From Sepiola atlantica (Eukaryota > Mollusca > Cephalopoda > Sepiida > Sepiolidae): a stretch of 64,000 nucleotides of DNA. The notes under the pieces are model-generated. The model saw only the letters and a list, made by a program, of their open reading frames with translations. It did no database searches and was not told where the DNA came from. The DNA is taken from the NCBI GenBank assembly GCA_963556195.1, contig OY744547.1, positions 118,201 through 182,200 of the forward strand. Reading direction: 5' to 3'. Shown here one piece after another: positions 12,666 through 26,680 of this stretch. The stretch's first letter is position 1; each line of letters begins with the position of its first letter. The position numbers were made by a program, and so were the translations under genes.

Positions 12666-15600
12666 TCAGTTCATATTATATTTCAATAACCATGGTTTTA
12701 TTTTATTATTTTTATTTTTTCACATTTCCAAAAAACATAAGATTTCTGTGAGATATATTTTTTACGGTCCGTTTCATTTGTCTTGTGCCAAACAACGTTT
12801 TTATGTCAATATCGTCTCTGCAACTATACAGTGGTTCATTTTTGGGTGAAACCAAACAAAAAAAAACAAAGAAAAAGAGCAAACTCACACATGGGGGAAC
12901 CCACTAATACGCCATTTTGAATTTTTTGTTCAAAGCTAGTACATCCTAAAAGTTGTGCGGACATTTATAAATTTAATTCAGTAATATTTCTTAAAATAGT
13001 TAATAAGTTCTATAATTTATTTATAAAAATTCTAATTCACTTGAGGGTAATTTTTTTTTTTACTTTCTAAAGTTTCATCAATTAGCCGTCAGATGTCTAT
13101 TCAGGTCATTTGGATATGAAACTCTTTGAAGTTCAACAGTTTAGAGCTAGTTTCATAGACTCAGCCATCCATTCAAGCAACTATTAAGATTGTTATACTT
13201 CGGTGTTTTTGTGGAAGATGTTTAGTATTTATTTATAAATCGTTTCAATCAATACTAAGATAAGCTTAATTACCCAGAATTCTTCACTTAAGTAGTAAGT
13301 TTCTATTAAATTATTAAATGCGAAACTGTACATGTTTTTTAATATTGAAATTTATTTCTGACAGTATATTATGTATTATGCTGTTATTTTTTTTTGTTAA
13401 TGTTTGAGCGAATAATATCTCACGAAACAAATCAGGGCTGATAATACAAAAGAATACCAAAATTTCTTTACCTTCTTTTGGGGTCGTAATTATTGATGAT
13501 ATTCACATGTGATGGGCGGAAGTCATGGAACAACGAATGAAGCTGTCTCTGAAAGTTTGCAGAACGAAAAGAAATTGAGTCTTGGCATCATTAAGATTGA
13601 AAATATACGAAAATCAAACTCTTTCCAGGTGGACGTGTTCCACACCATGTTTACGTTTTTACATTGTTTCCACACGGCTGACACTGTGTTGCCAGATCTT
13701 GCTTATGGTCAGTTTAGAAGGGACTCCCAGCTAACTAACTGTTTCAGCAAGGCCCCTTTCTTCTCGTGGCAGTGTTCTTTATTCTCTAATTTTAAATTTC
13801 TTTTCTCTTTGTTTTTCCATGTTCGTCGCTATAAAAACGTTTAAATTGGAAGATCAAATACTCAAATTTTATAATGGGTTCAATTCTGAAATTCCCAGAA
13901 GACACCTGAAGTCGGTTGGTAAGTACAATGATTGAAATGTTAACATCTTCTTGGGTCATCCATCAATTGCTTGTGGAACAGTCATTATGTTTTTTGCTTA
14001 AGACTTATTGTATATGTGGCACGTCAAATCTGCACATAGTCTATGGTACTCCACTAACTGGAGCAGTTATACCTTCCCATTGTCAAGTATATATGATCAT
14101 CTACAAAGCCATTGTTCTCAGAACCAAATCATCAGTTTGTAAATGAGTGCAACTGGAAAACTACTCCTCTAGATCCACCGTCTTCTCTCCATACCCACAT
14201 ATTAACAGGATAACCTTGAAAAGGATGTGGCTCCTCACCATGCACTGATGGTCACTCACTATAGAGAGGTTATATTTTACGCATTACATCTTGTTGGAAT
14301 GCATAGAAACTAGTCTCGGAAATGGACTACCTCTATGCACTTGGGATAAGGAGTTTGCAGAGGATGAGAGATTGTGAAACTAACAACAAACATGACGTGC
14401 AAATAACAAGAATACATCATCTCAGGAATATATTGTCAAATAAAAAATACGATTTTTTGAAATTGAAGAAAAGTAAAATAGAACTCACATAAGACATTCC
14501 AATGGGGAAATTACCCACAAATAACGTCTCATGATCGTGGCGTGACCATCTTGACTTGTCGGCATTCTCTGATTTATACTCATCATGGCTGCTACTTGTG
14601 CGATCATCAACTGAAGCTTTGTTTAATGAATTACTATTATTACTCGGAGATTTGGAAAATGTATTTGAAGCTAGAAAAAGAAAAATATTTAAAATGATAA
14701 AATAACGAGAAAATTCCCTGAAATTTAATGCAAGTTATCGATCCTAATAATGGCACCGAGCTATTATTATACGAAAGCTGAGGTAATCAACGTGTTTCCG
14801 TAAAGCCTTTTTTTTATATATTTTAATCACAAAAAATATATGATGAAATATTATTTCTTAGTTTTGGGATTGAGTTATGTTTGAAAAACCTTCGATTTCA
14901 ATTAACTCACCAACTTACTAAATTTATATCAGTCTCACCCCCATCGCTAACCCTAACCCTCAAGAACAAAAACATTCTTTAAAGCATTACATTGCACGAA
15001 AATGTTTCTTTCAATAAGATTGCTGCAGGTTAGTTTCAGTTCGGGGGGGGGGGGGGGACACTTAAAAATTCAGGACTACTTTCATTGTATTCCTTAGAAA
15101 ATTTTACATCACTTAGTTTTGATGTAGATTCTCTAACCTTAAAATAAAAAAGAAATAATTTTCATTTGAAAGAAATTTGGAGGAAAACCACAAACAGATG
15201 ATTGTCGTAGTGTTATTTAATATATTCCAATGTTGAAGAAATTTACTATTTATAGTCAAAATTTATTTATTAGAAAAAAAAACAGAAAGGTTATTAATTG
15301 ATATGGTCTTTAAGATATTCAAAGTCGAGGAATTTGATTTGTGCTTTTCAGTAAGTCGTTTTTTTTTCTTTAATAATAATTAAAGAAAAAAAAACGACTT
15401 ACTGAATACTAAAAAAATTTAGAAAGATTTGTTTCCCTTTTTATGACAAATGTTAAAGTTATCATCATCATCATTACTACCAACATGTTGACTCAACCTT
15501 TTGGTTAGGCGCAAAATGTAGTATCTGTTCTTATGCTGCACTTAGTTTTTCTGTCCTCAGTAACTGAAGGAGAAATCCTTCTAGACTAAGTCAATTAAAA

Positions 15601-18600
15601 ATTTTTTCCAATCCAGAGTACCATACTGACCTTGTGCCTAACTCTACTCTTGTGGGGAGGAAAGTAAATAGGAATAGCAACAACAACAAATTTAGTTTTA
15701 AAAATAATAAACGTATGTATTTATTTAATTATTACATTTTATGGAGACTTTATTTTTAAAAAGTAATTATTCCAAAGTAATCCTAGTTTTTGCTAAGTGT
15801 AAAAATATGCATGCGAAAATATAACTGAAAAAAATAAACCCAACAAATAATGAAACGGCAGTTATGACTTTGGTTTGGTAGTTTTGTTTTACGGCATATC
15901 AACCCTTTTGGGGTTATTTAATGCCGAATCTGGTCTTGTTTTCTTCTCTTTTTTGTTTCTTTCCCCTTTTAATATCTGTTTCTATTTAACCCATAGTTGG
16001 GACCCTAACAGGTACTACCACTCCGGGTCAGGGTTGACCTGGGAGCAATGGTAATTAAGAGGAGGCTCCACATTCCCCAAAGTCCGTAAGCCGGATCTCA
16101 CCATCGGATGTAGTTTAAGGTCATATCCAGGACCGGGAGTAGGGTAGGAAAAATAAAAATAAAAAAGGGGAGGGAGAAAGGGAGAGGGGCTGTTGTTTTT
16201 GTTTTTGGTTTTGTAGAACATAATTAAGTTTTACAAAAAAAAAAAAAAAAAAAAAAAACGTCAATGTAGGTGAATTTAGTCTCAGGGAGCCACAGGGCAG
16301 CCTGATCTGGTATCACCAGAGTTATGACTTTGAATTTTAAACTTTGGTCATTAAATCGCGTTACTACTGATATTCATATCAAGAAAACTTGTGTGTATAT
16401 AAAAAAATAGCAGAATCAAATTATAAGTGAATCGTACAGAATATGAATTTATTAAACAATGTTTAAAAACTAAATATGCAAATGAGTGTTTTGTAAGGTT
16501 TCCTATAGCAAAAAATACAATAAAATATTTTAAAACTGATATGAATATAGTTAAGATAAATTTTTAAAAAACTTCTGCATTTATTCATTTAAATAAGATT
16601 AGAAATCACAAGATTACTTACAATTTTTTATGTTTTTATAAAAGTCATATTTCTTCATTTCAGTTTCTTTTAATTGTGATCTGTCACCAAAATTCGTTTG
16701 ACTCGTAGAATCATCACGGATGTCAAAAACACTGGCGTTCTCATTGACGTCTTCAATATCCTCTAATTTGGGCATTTCAGAAAGAATTGTTGACATTTTA
16801 TCTGAAAATAGTCGAAAGTATATTTTTCAAATTAACCTATATACACATATGTTTCACATGCCAAACCGGCAATCATCAGTGTGGGAGGAGAAAATCCCTG
16901 CCGGCAACACGGTTCGAACCCGATACGAAAGTCATATTTAACTCAGTAGTCGGAGCGCGTACCAATGTGCCCACTACGGGAGAGTAAATTAACGTAAATT
17001 CGGCGGCCATAAGCAAGCCGTTTAAAGCACTCAATAGGCGAGGCCTAGAGTGTTGCATTACGCTGTAAATGATGGTCTGTTGTCAACTTGATTACTTATG
17101 ACTCCTTTTGATGGATTTAGTTTTTTCATGTGAAAAAAACCTTGCATCTCTGCTTATAGAATTTTTATCCATTTTTCAACAAGTTTTGGGCATGTTTGTT
17201 GGTGTTTAGTTCAACAAGATTCTTTTTTGTTTTTTTATTGTTTTGGGGTTGCTTTTGCTTGTTAATTTTTTTTCATTTACAAATGGTGATAGTTCATTCA
17301 TTTTTTTTTATTTTCTAGTAATTTGCTAACTAAGATCTGGGCTAATTTTTGGGAGGCTGATTTTTCTTGGGTTATATATTTTTTCTTCCTCTGAACTGGA
17401 GATGTCTGAGATATCAAGGTTTGGGTGGTAAAATTATCCATGTATGTTTTTTTGTTTATTTCATCAACCTTGCTCCCCACCTTGGAGCCCTTTGTGGAAA
17501 CTGCCAGGGGGAAAACACTTTCGCCCTGGCATCACAGGGATACAAGTATGATATACTTGATTTTGATGGAACATAGAGCACCGACAAAAAGCAATTCAAG
17601 TACAAGTTACCAAAAAAGTAAATAAGTTTTTGTACATTTTCGTAAATTAATTATTATTTAACACGATTAAAAGCAAAACTAATTTGTGAATAAATTTGAA
17701 AGTGTAGTCTAAAATATTTTTTTAAACAGAATAAATTTTGAAGAAAAATAGTAGTACTACTGTGATACTGTCGCTTACCAGGGGAGGACTCCTGGTTGTT
17801 CCGTGAATTTCTCCCTTGGTCGTGTCTTTTGTCACTATACCAATGTAACACTATCCTGGGGACGGAACACAATTTAGTGTTACACTTGCCGTATGTCCGT
17901 GCGGTGGGGACATCTTTTGAAGTAATTTTAACGTCCTGACATGGTACTACAAGCTCACTGGGAGTAAACGATAGGCACATCCCCTTCAATGAAGGGGTTA
18001 ATCACGTCTGTATGTCTGACAGGTCATAGGCGTCAATAATTCTCTCCAGAGAATTTAATTATCTGGGCTGAGGGAACCGTCATCTTGCTGAAATTTGAAC
18101 GCTTGTATAAAAGAATAAACCATACTTTTATATATAAAAAATATATAATTTATTCATTTCAGCTTTAGAAAAAAAAATAAAACTCAAGAGTCGACTAAGC
18201 TGAACTTTATACGACCATCATGTACGAAAATAAAATCCCAACTAAATTCTTCCTTGCTGTGATAAAAACGAGAGAGAGAAAGAGATTGTAGTCCCACAGA
18301 AGAAAGAAAGAAATATGAATACATATCAAAAAGAAACAGAGAAAGCAATAGTTACTCATTGCATTGTTATTATGTTAACTGACAGTTCAGATTTCTTTAC
18401 CCATCAGCCATAGCATTTTATCAACAAGCTGTCAACCTGAGTTGAGCAAAGTTTTTATGCTTTGTAATGTTTTTTAATGTCACAATAACATTTCTTTGAT
18501 TTTATGTGTCTCCTATGAGAGCAATAAAAGTCAGGCACAAGGCTCTTAAATGTGGGTAACTCCAGCTCCCTCAAAAGGGCGCTTATCATTGTACCACACT

Positions 18601-21600
18601 ATTATTATCTATTCACTTAGAAAAGAGAAGTAGTATAATAATAAATTATAAAAAGTTTTCCCCGCACCATTTACTGGTTCATCTTTTACAAATAATTTTA
18701 AGAAAATTTTAAATGCAGGCAAATAAGGTTTATGGGCATATCCTTGGTAATTTTCAAGTTTAAGCTGGACAACTACACGCACATCCACAGCAGAGATACC
18801 CAGTATTGCTTGGGTGAACGGAAAAGAGAAGAGTTAAGAAAAAAGTGTGTACAACATCTTTCTTTGACCCCCCCTTCTCTCACTGTACACATCCTCAATC
18901 ACGTTACCTTTTGGATACGGGCTTTCTTCCGACTGATTTTCGCTATCGCTCTCTTCTTTGTCCTTGGTCGATACACCTGTCCCTCTGACCGCTTTAATAT
19001 ATCATAGAAGAAAAAATAAATAAATAAAAGCAGTAGTTGATATAAATTAAAATTTCGGTGCTTGTGCTGTTCAGCGGCCGTATGAAAAAAATATTTTTTT
19101 ATAAAAACAATATTATATACTTATTCAGCGTTATATTCTTACTCACTGTACAAAAAAGTAGAAAAAATTATTCACTAGAACTTTAATTACAAATATTTTT
19201 CCATTCTGCGTATCATAACAGCAATTCGTTCACTAAGCTTCCATCTTCTTTCTTAAGAAGATTTCAATTATCTGCCCTTGAAATCTTCTTAAGAAAGAAG
19301 ATGAAGGCTTAGTGAACGAATCGCTGTTATGATACGCAGAATGGAAAAATACTTGTAATTAAAGTTCTAGTGGATAATTTTTTCTACTTTTTTTGTACAG
19401 TGATTAAGAATATAACACTGAATAAGTATATAATATTGTTTTAATAAAAAAAAATATTTTTTCATACGGCTGCTGAACAGCAAAAGCACCAAAATTTCTA
19501 TTTGAAACAGATACTTTGATTAAAGCATATTTTTATATATGTACCAAAGCAATTTTTTTTCCATTTTACTAAAAAAAAGCATTAAATGCTTAAAATTGTT
19601 CAAATTGATTTTGAATAAAATTAATTAAATACTTTTTTAGATGAGGATTAATAATTTGTCTCATTCGGATTATTCAGACTACTGTTCTCATCTTGGATGT
19701 TGTTCTAACGTTTCGGTCGATGTAACCTCCAACCTTCTTCAGGAACCATAGCGCAATGAATAATCAGTTCTAAGTGACAGTTTTCTGAAGGTTGAATCCT
19801 AAGTACAGGCAATACTTAGAATATAATTACTTAAGACCCGGTCATGGCTGACAGAACGAAAGCAGGCTACCTCCGTGGATTAAATAAAGTGTTCCCTTCA
19901 AAATTCCGTACAGATTCCAGAGTTTGACAAGATAAACATGAAGAAGGTCGGAGGTTACATGTTGTGAAAATAACATCCAAAATTAAAAACAGTAGTCCAA
20001 ATAATACAGATAATATAATATATGAGAAAAGACTATTGAATTAAAATGAAAGAAATATGTAAAGACATTCCCTTTTGGTCTACCATAAGTTTTCAAACTC
20101 TTTAAAAATGGCCTATTTATATATTTTCACATTATTACGTAATTTTTAATTTGCAAAGTAATTTGTTCTTATTAACTTTATGGTGACATTTTTTGTTTAC
20201 TCAAACTTGATGGGGGTCATACTGAATCAGCATTTGTAAGTTTGTTAAGTGTATCTAATGTATTTTCCAAGATCAGCTTAGACACGCAAACACACACACA
20301 TGGAAAATACAACTTTAATAGATTGCGATTAAGTAAATTAATTATAGTCACCGTCTTGTCTTTGATGAGAAAAAAAGGGAAAACAAAAGACAAAGATGGG
20401 ATAAAAATGTAAAGTTATATTGAAGTGGTTGGCTCCCAAAATGATTGCAAAATTTTATCGATTAGTTTTGTCTGATTTTACAAGCGGCGAATGAACCAAG
20501 AAAGAGTACTTGCCACTCAGTCTTAGGGGTTAATGGTAGGATTCAGAGTATTTTTTTTATTTAAGTTGCTTAAAACTTAAAAACAATATTTTTAATCATA
20601 ATTCAAGATATAAAAATGAAAAAAAAAAAACTCCCAAAATCAGAAAAATAAAAATAATAAAAAAAAGAAATTCACAAATAAAGCAGATAACAAATTAATA
20701 TGGTGGATTAATTAGCCCTTTCACCGCTTGCAAAATCAGATGAAACTAATTGTTAAAATTTGACAGCCATTTGGGAAGCTAATCATTTCAATATAACCGA
20801 ATGTAGTGAATGAAATCAAAAGGTACAAAATCCGAACGCATTACTATTATCTGAAGTGAAGCATCAGTGATTGATGCACGTAACGTCGCCTATTTTGATA
20901 AAAGTACACTTTTTGGGGCTGTCATCACAAAGTAGCAGAAGAGAAAAAAGATAGAAATTAACGAATGATCATGTGTAATGCAGATATTGTAACCTAGCTG
21001 GTAACGAGACGTAGGTCAGTCAGGGGTGCAGGTAGGCGTCACATTTGGAATGCAACTGCAATTGTGACGACAATTTTAAGTTGGAGGCTGAAATTTAAAT
21101 TGTAAACACTATTCTATTCTTTTTATTTTGAAGTACGCCAATTGAGAAATGTGTCGAAAACGCAGACATACGTCACCAATCGAGAGAAGATCAGGGAGAA
21201 ACATCAGAACAGACTTGACGATCAAAGTGAGCGACGTTCTGCTCTTTGCTCTCCCCAAATTGGGGAGTTGATTGTAATTATAAAGCAGAGTGCGCTAAAA
21301 GGAATGTCAACATTCCACTTGCAATAAACGGTTAGCTATGTATAAAAAAACTTCTACTTTTCACCTTCATTTTTGCTGCAACACCTTTTCGATTTGAGGA
21401 CGAATAAAGAACATGGCGACAATGTTAAACATGCATCAAACAAGCAAGATATCATACAAGAAGTTTTAATAGTAGATAGATTTTTTTAAACAACAAAAAC
21501 AAAACTACCAAAATAGATGCTTACTCCGACTAGATAATCTTACAAATAATGTTTGTCCCATGAACATTTTTCTGTGATACATTTCTATCGCCTTCTCAGC

Positions 21601-24600
21601 TTCAAGAATATTTGGTACAACTGCAAAAGAAAAACTGAAATAGATTGAAAATATAATCGGGAATTAAAACAAAAATTTTGGTTGAAAAATCTTTACAATT
21701 ACTTGTATATTTTAAAGAAAATTAATTTAGAACTTGTTTTCTATCGGAAGTTAAATCGAACAAACAATGAAAAGCTTTATTTGCATTGGCATTAACATCA
21801 CAATTTAAAAAAAATGTTTTTTGGCATTAAGATCCTAATTATTTTTTTTAATTTTATTGCATCAAAATTCTAATTATTATAACAGTGAAATTATATCAAT
21901 TGGTCTATGAAAACAAAACTACGGCTTTATCACATTGCTTATTGACATCCTCACAGACATCTACCATAAGATCAAACAGGAAAACAAATTTTTGTTACCA
22001 TAATGGAAAACTAATACTACTAATAGTGTAAACACTCATTTTCTCTCCATTGATCTTTTAGTCTCTCTTTTCCCCTTCTTGTTGTATGTTTCTATCTACC
22101 TCTCTATTTTTGCATCAGTGTAACATAGTGGCGCTTCAATTCTTTGCGGGAGGAGGGGGACATATGCAAATCTTCCACAGGCTGGTTTATAAATGAGGCT
22201 TCGAAAAACACAAAAGGAATTTTTATCGCTTACTTCATTTGATGTTACAATGTCAACCCCATCTTTCTTCACTTCCTTCTATTTTATGGGGGTGGGATAT
22301 CCGGCCAGGAAGAAAGAGATGGGAGGGGAGACCTGACCTCTTGGCATGAGAAGGCAGTCAGTTGGAATTGAACTTTCGAGGTGGCAGTTGTTTTTCAGTG
22401 ATCCTCGAGAACACAGGGTTTGTTGTGTCAGGTTTCTATTTCACCGGGATAAAGGATCTCATTTTGCAAGTCTGCCATTCAACTTGCGAACACGAGTATC
22501 ATTTATAACATCCAACAAATAAATGTGTTACTTGTTGATAAACTGGACTCGTGGTTTTTACTGGGAATGAGAATTCTTTGTTGCAACACTGAGTGACATC
22601 GTACAACAATCTTTGAACCGGCACAACGTAAGGTGACAATTACACCAGTGCAGTGAATGCACACATACATACATGTTCACAATAGTTCTGTACTTAGTCC
22701 GTTGCTTTTTATTTGTGTCTTCGAAGCATTGTCCAGAGAATTCCGTACAAGTTGTCTGGAAGAGATGCTGTATGCTGATAATTTAGTACTTACCTGTGAA
22801 ATAATGGTAGACCAACTTGTTAAGTTAAAGACTTGGAGGAATGCTATGGAAAGTAAAGGTCTGAGAGTGAATGTTTCCAAGATCACAGTGATGATTAGTG
22901 ATTGTAGCGTAGGACTCCCCTCCCTCCGAAAGAGGAAGGTTCCTCTGCTCAGTTTGTGGAAAAGGAGTCGAGTACAACTCAATTTTTTGTGGTACTTGTA
23001 GGCATTGGATACAAAAAAGGGCAGGTAGGTAGGTTGAGAGAGGATAACCAGTTTGTGTGCAAGAAGTTTAAGACAATGAAGATGAATGAGAATTCAGATG
23101 TGAAGAAAGTATATCTAGATGGCAAAGCTATTGGGGTTGTTGAGAAGTTTTGTTACCTTGATGGTACAATTACACAGGGTGGAGCCGGTGCTAATGTAAT
23201 TGCAAGAGTTCTAGGAGATGGATGAAAGAGCTTGGGTTAGTAGATGTAGAACAGTTGAAATGAAAGGGTCAGTTGGCAGGGGAAGGCCAAAGAAAACATG
23301 GGAGGAGGTGATAAGAATGGATTTGAGATAAAAACAGATAAATAAAGACCTGAATGGAGATAGATTAGTTTGGAAGTCAATTTCTAAAAGCTGTCCAACA
23401 ATACTAGCATGTATAACGGACGTTAAACTTTATATAATAACAATATTTAAATTCTGTGAAAGAAATGTTCTTTAAAAATCATGACAAACTTATCGTCTAG
23501 ATTTAAAGAAAATACTGAACAATTATTATTATTAAATTTATTTTTAGTCAAGTTGATTAAAAAATAGTTTTAATCCAAAACTTACGATTTGTTTTTCCTG
23601 GTGAATGTCTTCAAAGAGATGATATTTATCAGATGAAAAAACTTGAGAGTTTTTTCCTAGAAATTATAAAAATATAATTATTTCATTATAAATATTGTCA
23701 AATAAATATTCCATAAAAACAATAAAAAGCTTTACTATAAACAAGAATGGTGATTTTTGTTAATTTGCATTCCAGAACGAATTTGAAATCGATAATATCC
23801 TTAAATATTTAGTTAGAGCTATTCTGTTATCAGAAAATATAATTAATAATATATATAATATTTAAAAAAAATTAAAATATTAAAAAAAAAACAAAAAAAA
23901 ACAAACTTTTTTTCTCTGCATTCGAGGATTCTTTTTCAAATAAATTGACAATTAAAAAGTAAAAAAGCTACCAATTACAAAAACACAGGAAAAAATCGCC
24001 TTTACTTTATATACTAGCTGAAGTATACATCTCTGCAGGTTTCTAAACTTTTCTTGAATTTAATTGCCAAGTTAAGAATATCTAGTAAATATTTTTTTCA
24101 TCCATTTAAAAAAAGAAATCATTCAGGTTTATAATGTGGCAGTAGTACTCCATCTTAGGATGCAGCGCTTCCCAAAATGCGCTTGGAGTACTCCATCTTA
24201 GGATGTATCTGACTCTTATATAGGTAATTATTCAGGTTTATGATCTGACTCTTATATAGGTAATTATTCAGGTTTATGATCTGACTCTTGTATAGGTAAT
24301 TATTCAGGCTTATGATCTGACTCTTGTATAGGTAATTATTCAGGTTTATGATCTGACTCTTGTATAGGTAATTATTCAGGTTTATGATCTGACTCTTGTA
24401 TAGGTAATTATTCAGGTTTATGATCTGACTCTTATACAGGTAGAGCATGGAGTCAGATACTTTCTGGGGCGGTAAAATGATCCAATCATTTTTTTAATGA
24501 CCTTGGCAACTGATTTGATATGTCTTTCATTTTAGATCTGAAGTGAAAGTCAGTTCTAGGAGCTTATCAAAACAAAGGGCTTCCTCAAGGAGAGAGTTAA

Positions 24601-26626
24601 TCGGATATTGAAAAACGGAATGCAAACTTACCTTGGTCGCATGTGGAGGGAAATTACCAATGAAAATTTCTATATTACCTGAAATTGGAAATAGGCTATT
24701 ATTAAATCGAAATAAAAAATATATATTCACAACAAGTAAGTAGACATATTTACAAATAATTCAATAAGCGAATTTAGCAATCCGTGTAAACTTTTTAAAT
24801 GGTCCACAGAAAAATTGCGACATTATTTCAATTTTTATGAAGCTTCAGATTTAAAAAAAAAAATGATGTATTATGGACGATATTTATGTTGTTGTTGCAA
24901 CAGCATTCACTCTGGTCAGGTTGAGCTGAGTTCTTCCCTAGTTTGCACTACATTCTAAATCATGGCGGTCCAGAGTAAAGTCACACGAGACGGCTAGCCA
25001 ATCATGATTCCAACGTCAAAGGTTGACCATCTGTGGAGCTGAGAGCTCAGCTAAGTCTTCCTTAATGGTTGTTGTCCAGGGCTTTGGTTTCTTTTAACAA
25101 ATAGATAAACATTTCCATAGAGGCAAGACACATTACAAGATATAAATAGGAGCAATGTTAAAATCAGTTACTACTGCATGGATAACGTAAACTATAAAAA
25201 GGAAAATAAAATAAAAATAGCAATACTGAGACCAACAAGAGGAGAAAAACAAATAATATCAACAATAACACCAAAAATAGATCCCACCTATGCAACTCAT
25301 CAACCATCGCCCTGACAAATAATATTGTATAGAAAGCCACTACGCACGACAACATTAATAATGAAGAAAATATATATATAAAGATAGATGAAAGAAGAGG
25401 GATAAACATGCACGAATGACAAATTTATTTCAACTACTCGGTAAAAAAATATGTTGATTATTTTTTCCTTAAGAATAATAAACATATTTTTTTACCGAGT
25501 ATACCTTGCATTGAACAATCAAAGTTGAAATAAATTTGTCATTCGTGCATGTTTATCCCTCTTCTTTCATCTATCTTCATAAATTGCTCTATCTCGTATA
25601 TTGAGCTTAAACCATTTCACTATAGGTTCTATCTACTAAAAGTATCCTTTTAGTTTCATATATTATATATATATATATATATTTTGCTAGATGCTACAGA
25701 AAACACATTCAAGGCCAAGTACACCTACCATATGACGACCCTTCGAAATCCAGCATACAAAAACAGCACAAGTCTATCTAAGTATGTATGGAATAATAAA
25801 TTTTTAAAATTCACACTAACATAAAATGTGAAACTATAAAAGTAGCACATGCAGGAAAAGTAGCACATGCAGCAGGAATTGTAGTTTGTGTATGAAGGAA
25901 AAATACGAAATAAGCTCAAAACCTACTCAATAAAAGACATGAATTTATAGCTAAATGTAGACATTTAAATAAAAATTCTGTTTTGCCATCTGAGCCCTTA
26001 TTAAATTATAAAACTACAAACAAAAACAAAAGTAGCAAACACAAGCACATTAAGAAAAAATTGGCTAGGCTATATATAGTTAATAAACTCAGAATAAAAA
26101 ATAGATAAAGAAATCGAAATACAAATAATTCTAGAATAAAAAAAATTCTCCAAATTATTAACAATGTTGTACATAAAAAGCGACAGCACGTTTAGCAGTT
26201 AATATAAAAACAAAAGTAAGTAAAATAAGAGTTTCTCCCTCTCAACCAGCAAAATTAAAACTTACCAAAGAAAGGGAAGTAACCTAGAAAGAAATTATCC
26301 ATAAAAATTTAAAAAAGAAAAAAAATGGATCAATTTAATTTTTTTTTCTTTTTAAACAGATAAGCAAAACTCCTACAAAACTGGGATGGACTCCAGTGAC
26401 CAGTAATGCATATCTGCAATACGGTTATGTGAAACTGGAAGTAAGCTATTATGAATCCCATTTCAGATCATGTTTTTGGCCGTCTGATGACCACTAAAAG
26501 CATGAAATCATTGGTAATGACAATCTATTCAAGTACTATAAAGCTCTGCACAAGAAGGCATTGCATACTGTATTTAAGTGCAAATATAATACATTGAACT
26601 GGTTTCCAAAGCCGATACAACTATAA

Positions 26627-26680
<54 letters not shown>

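Noticed and set aside
13509..13844. 111-codon plus-strand open frame overlapping RRM5 exon 17
   Set aside because: It is the antisense shadow of a spliced exon and then intron; no domain.
14941..14966. Telomere-like CTAACCCTAACCCT (also near 31635)
   Set aside because: Only two units; too short to be an interstitial telomere.
16905..16990. tRNA gene with a perfect GGTTCGAACC B box
   Set aside because: No acceptor or anticodon stem pairing was found and the sequence continues into a SINE-like body.
17654..17989. 111-codon minus-strand open frame as an extra exon of the RRM-Tudor gene
   Set aside because: Exons 14 and 15 already join in frame without it, and its edges lack splice sites with the right phase.
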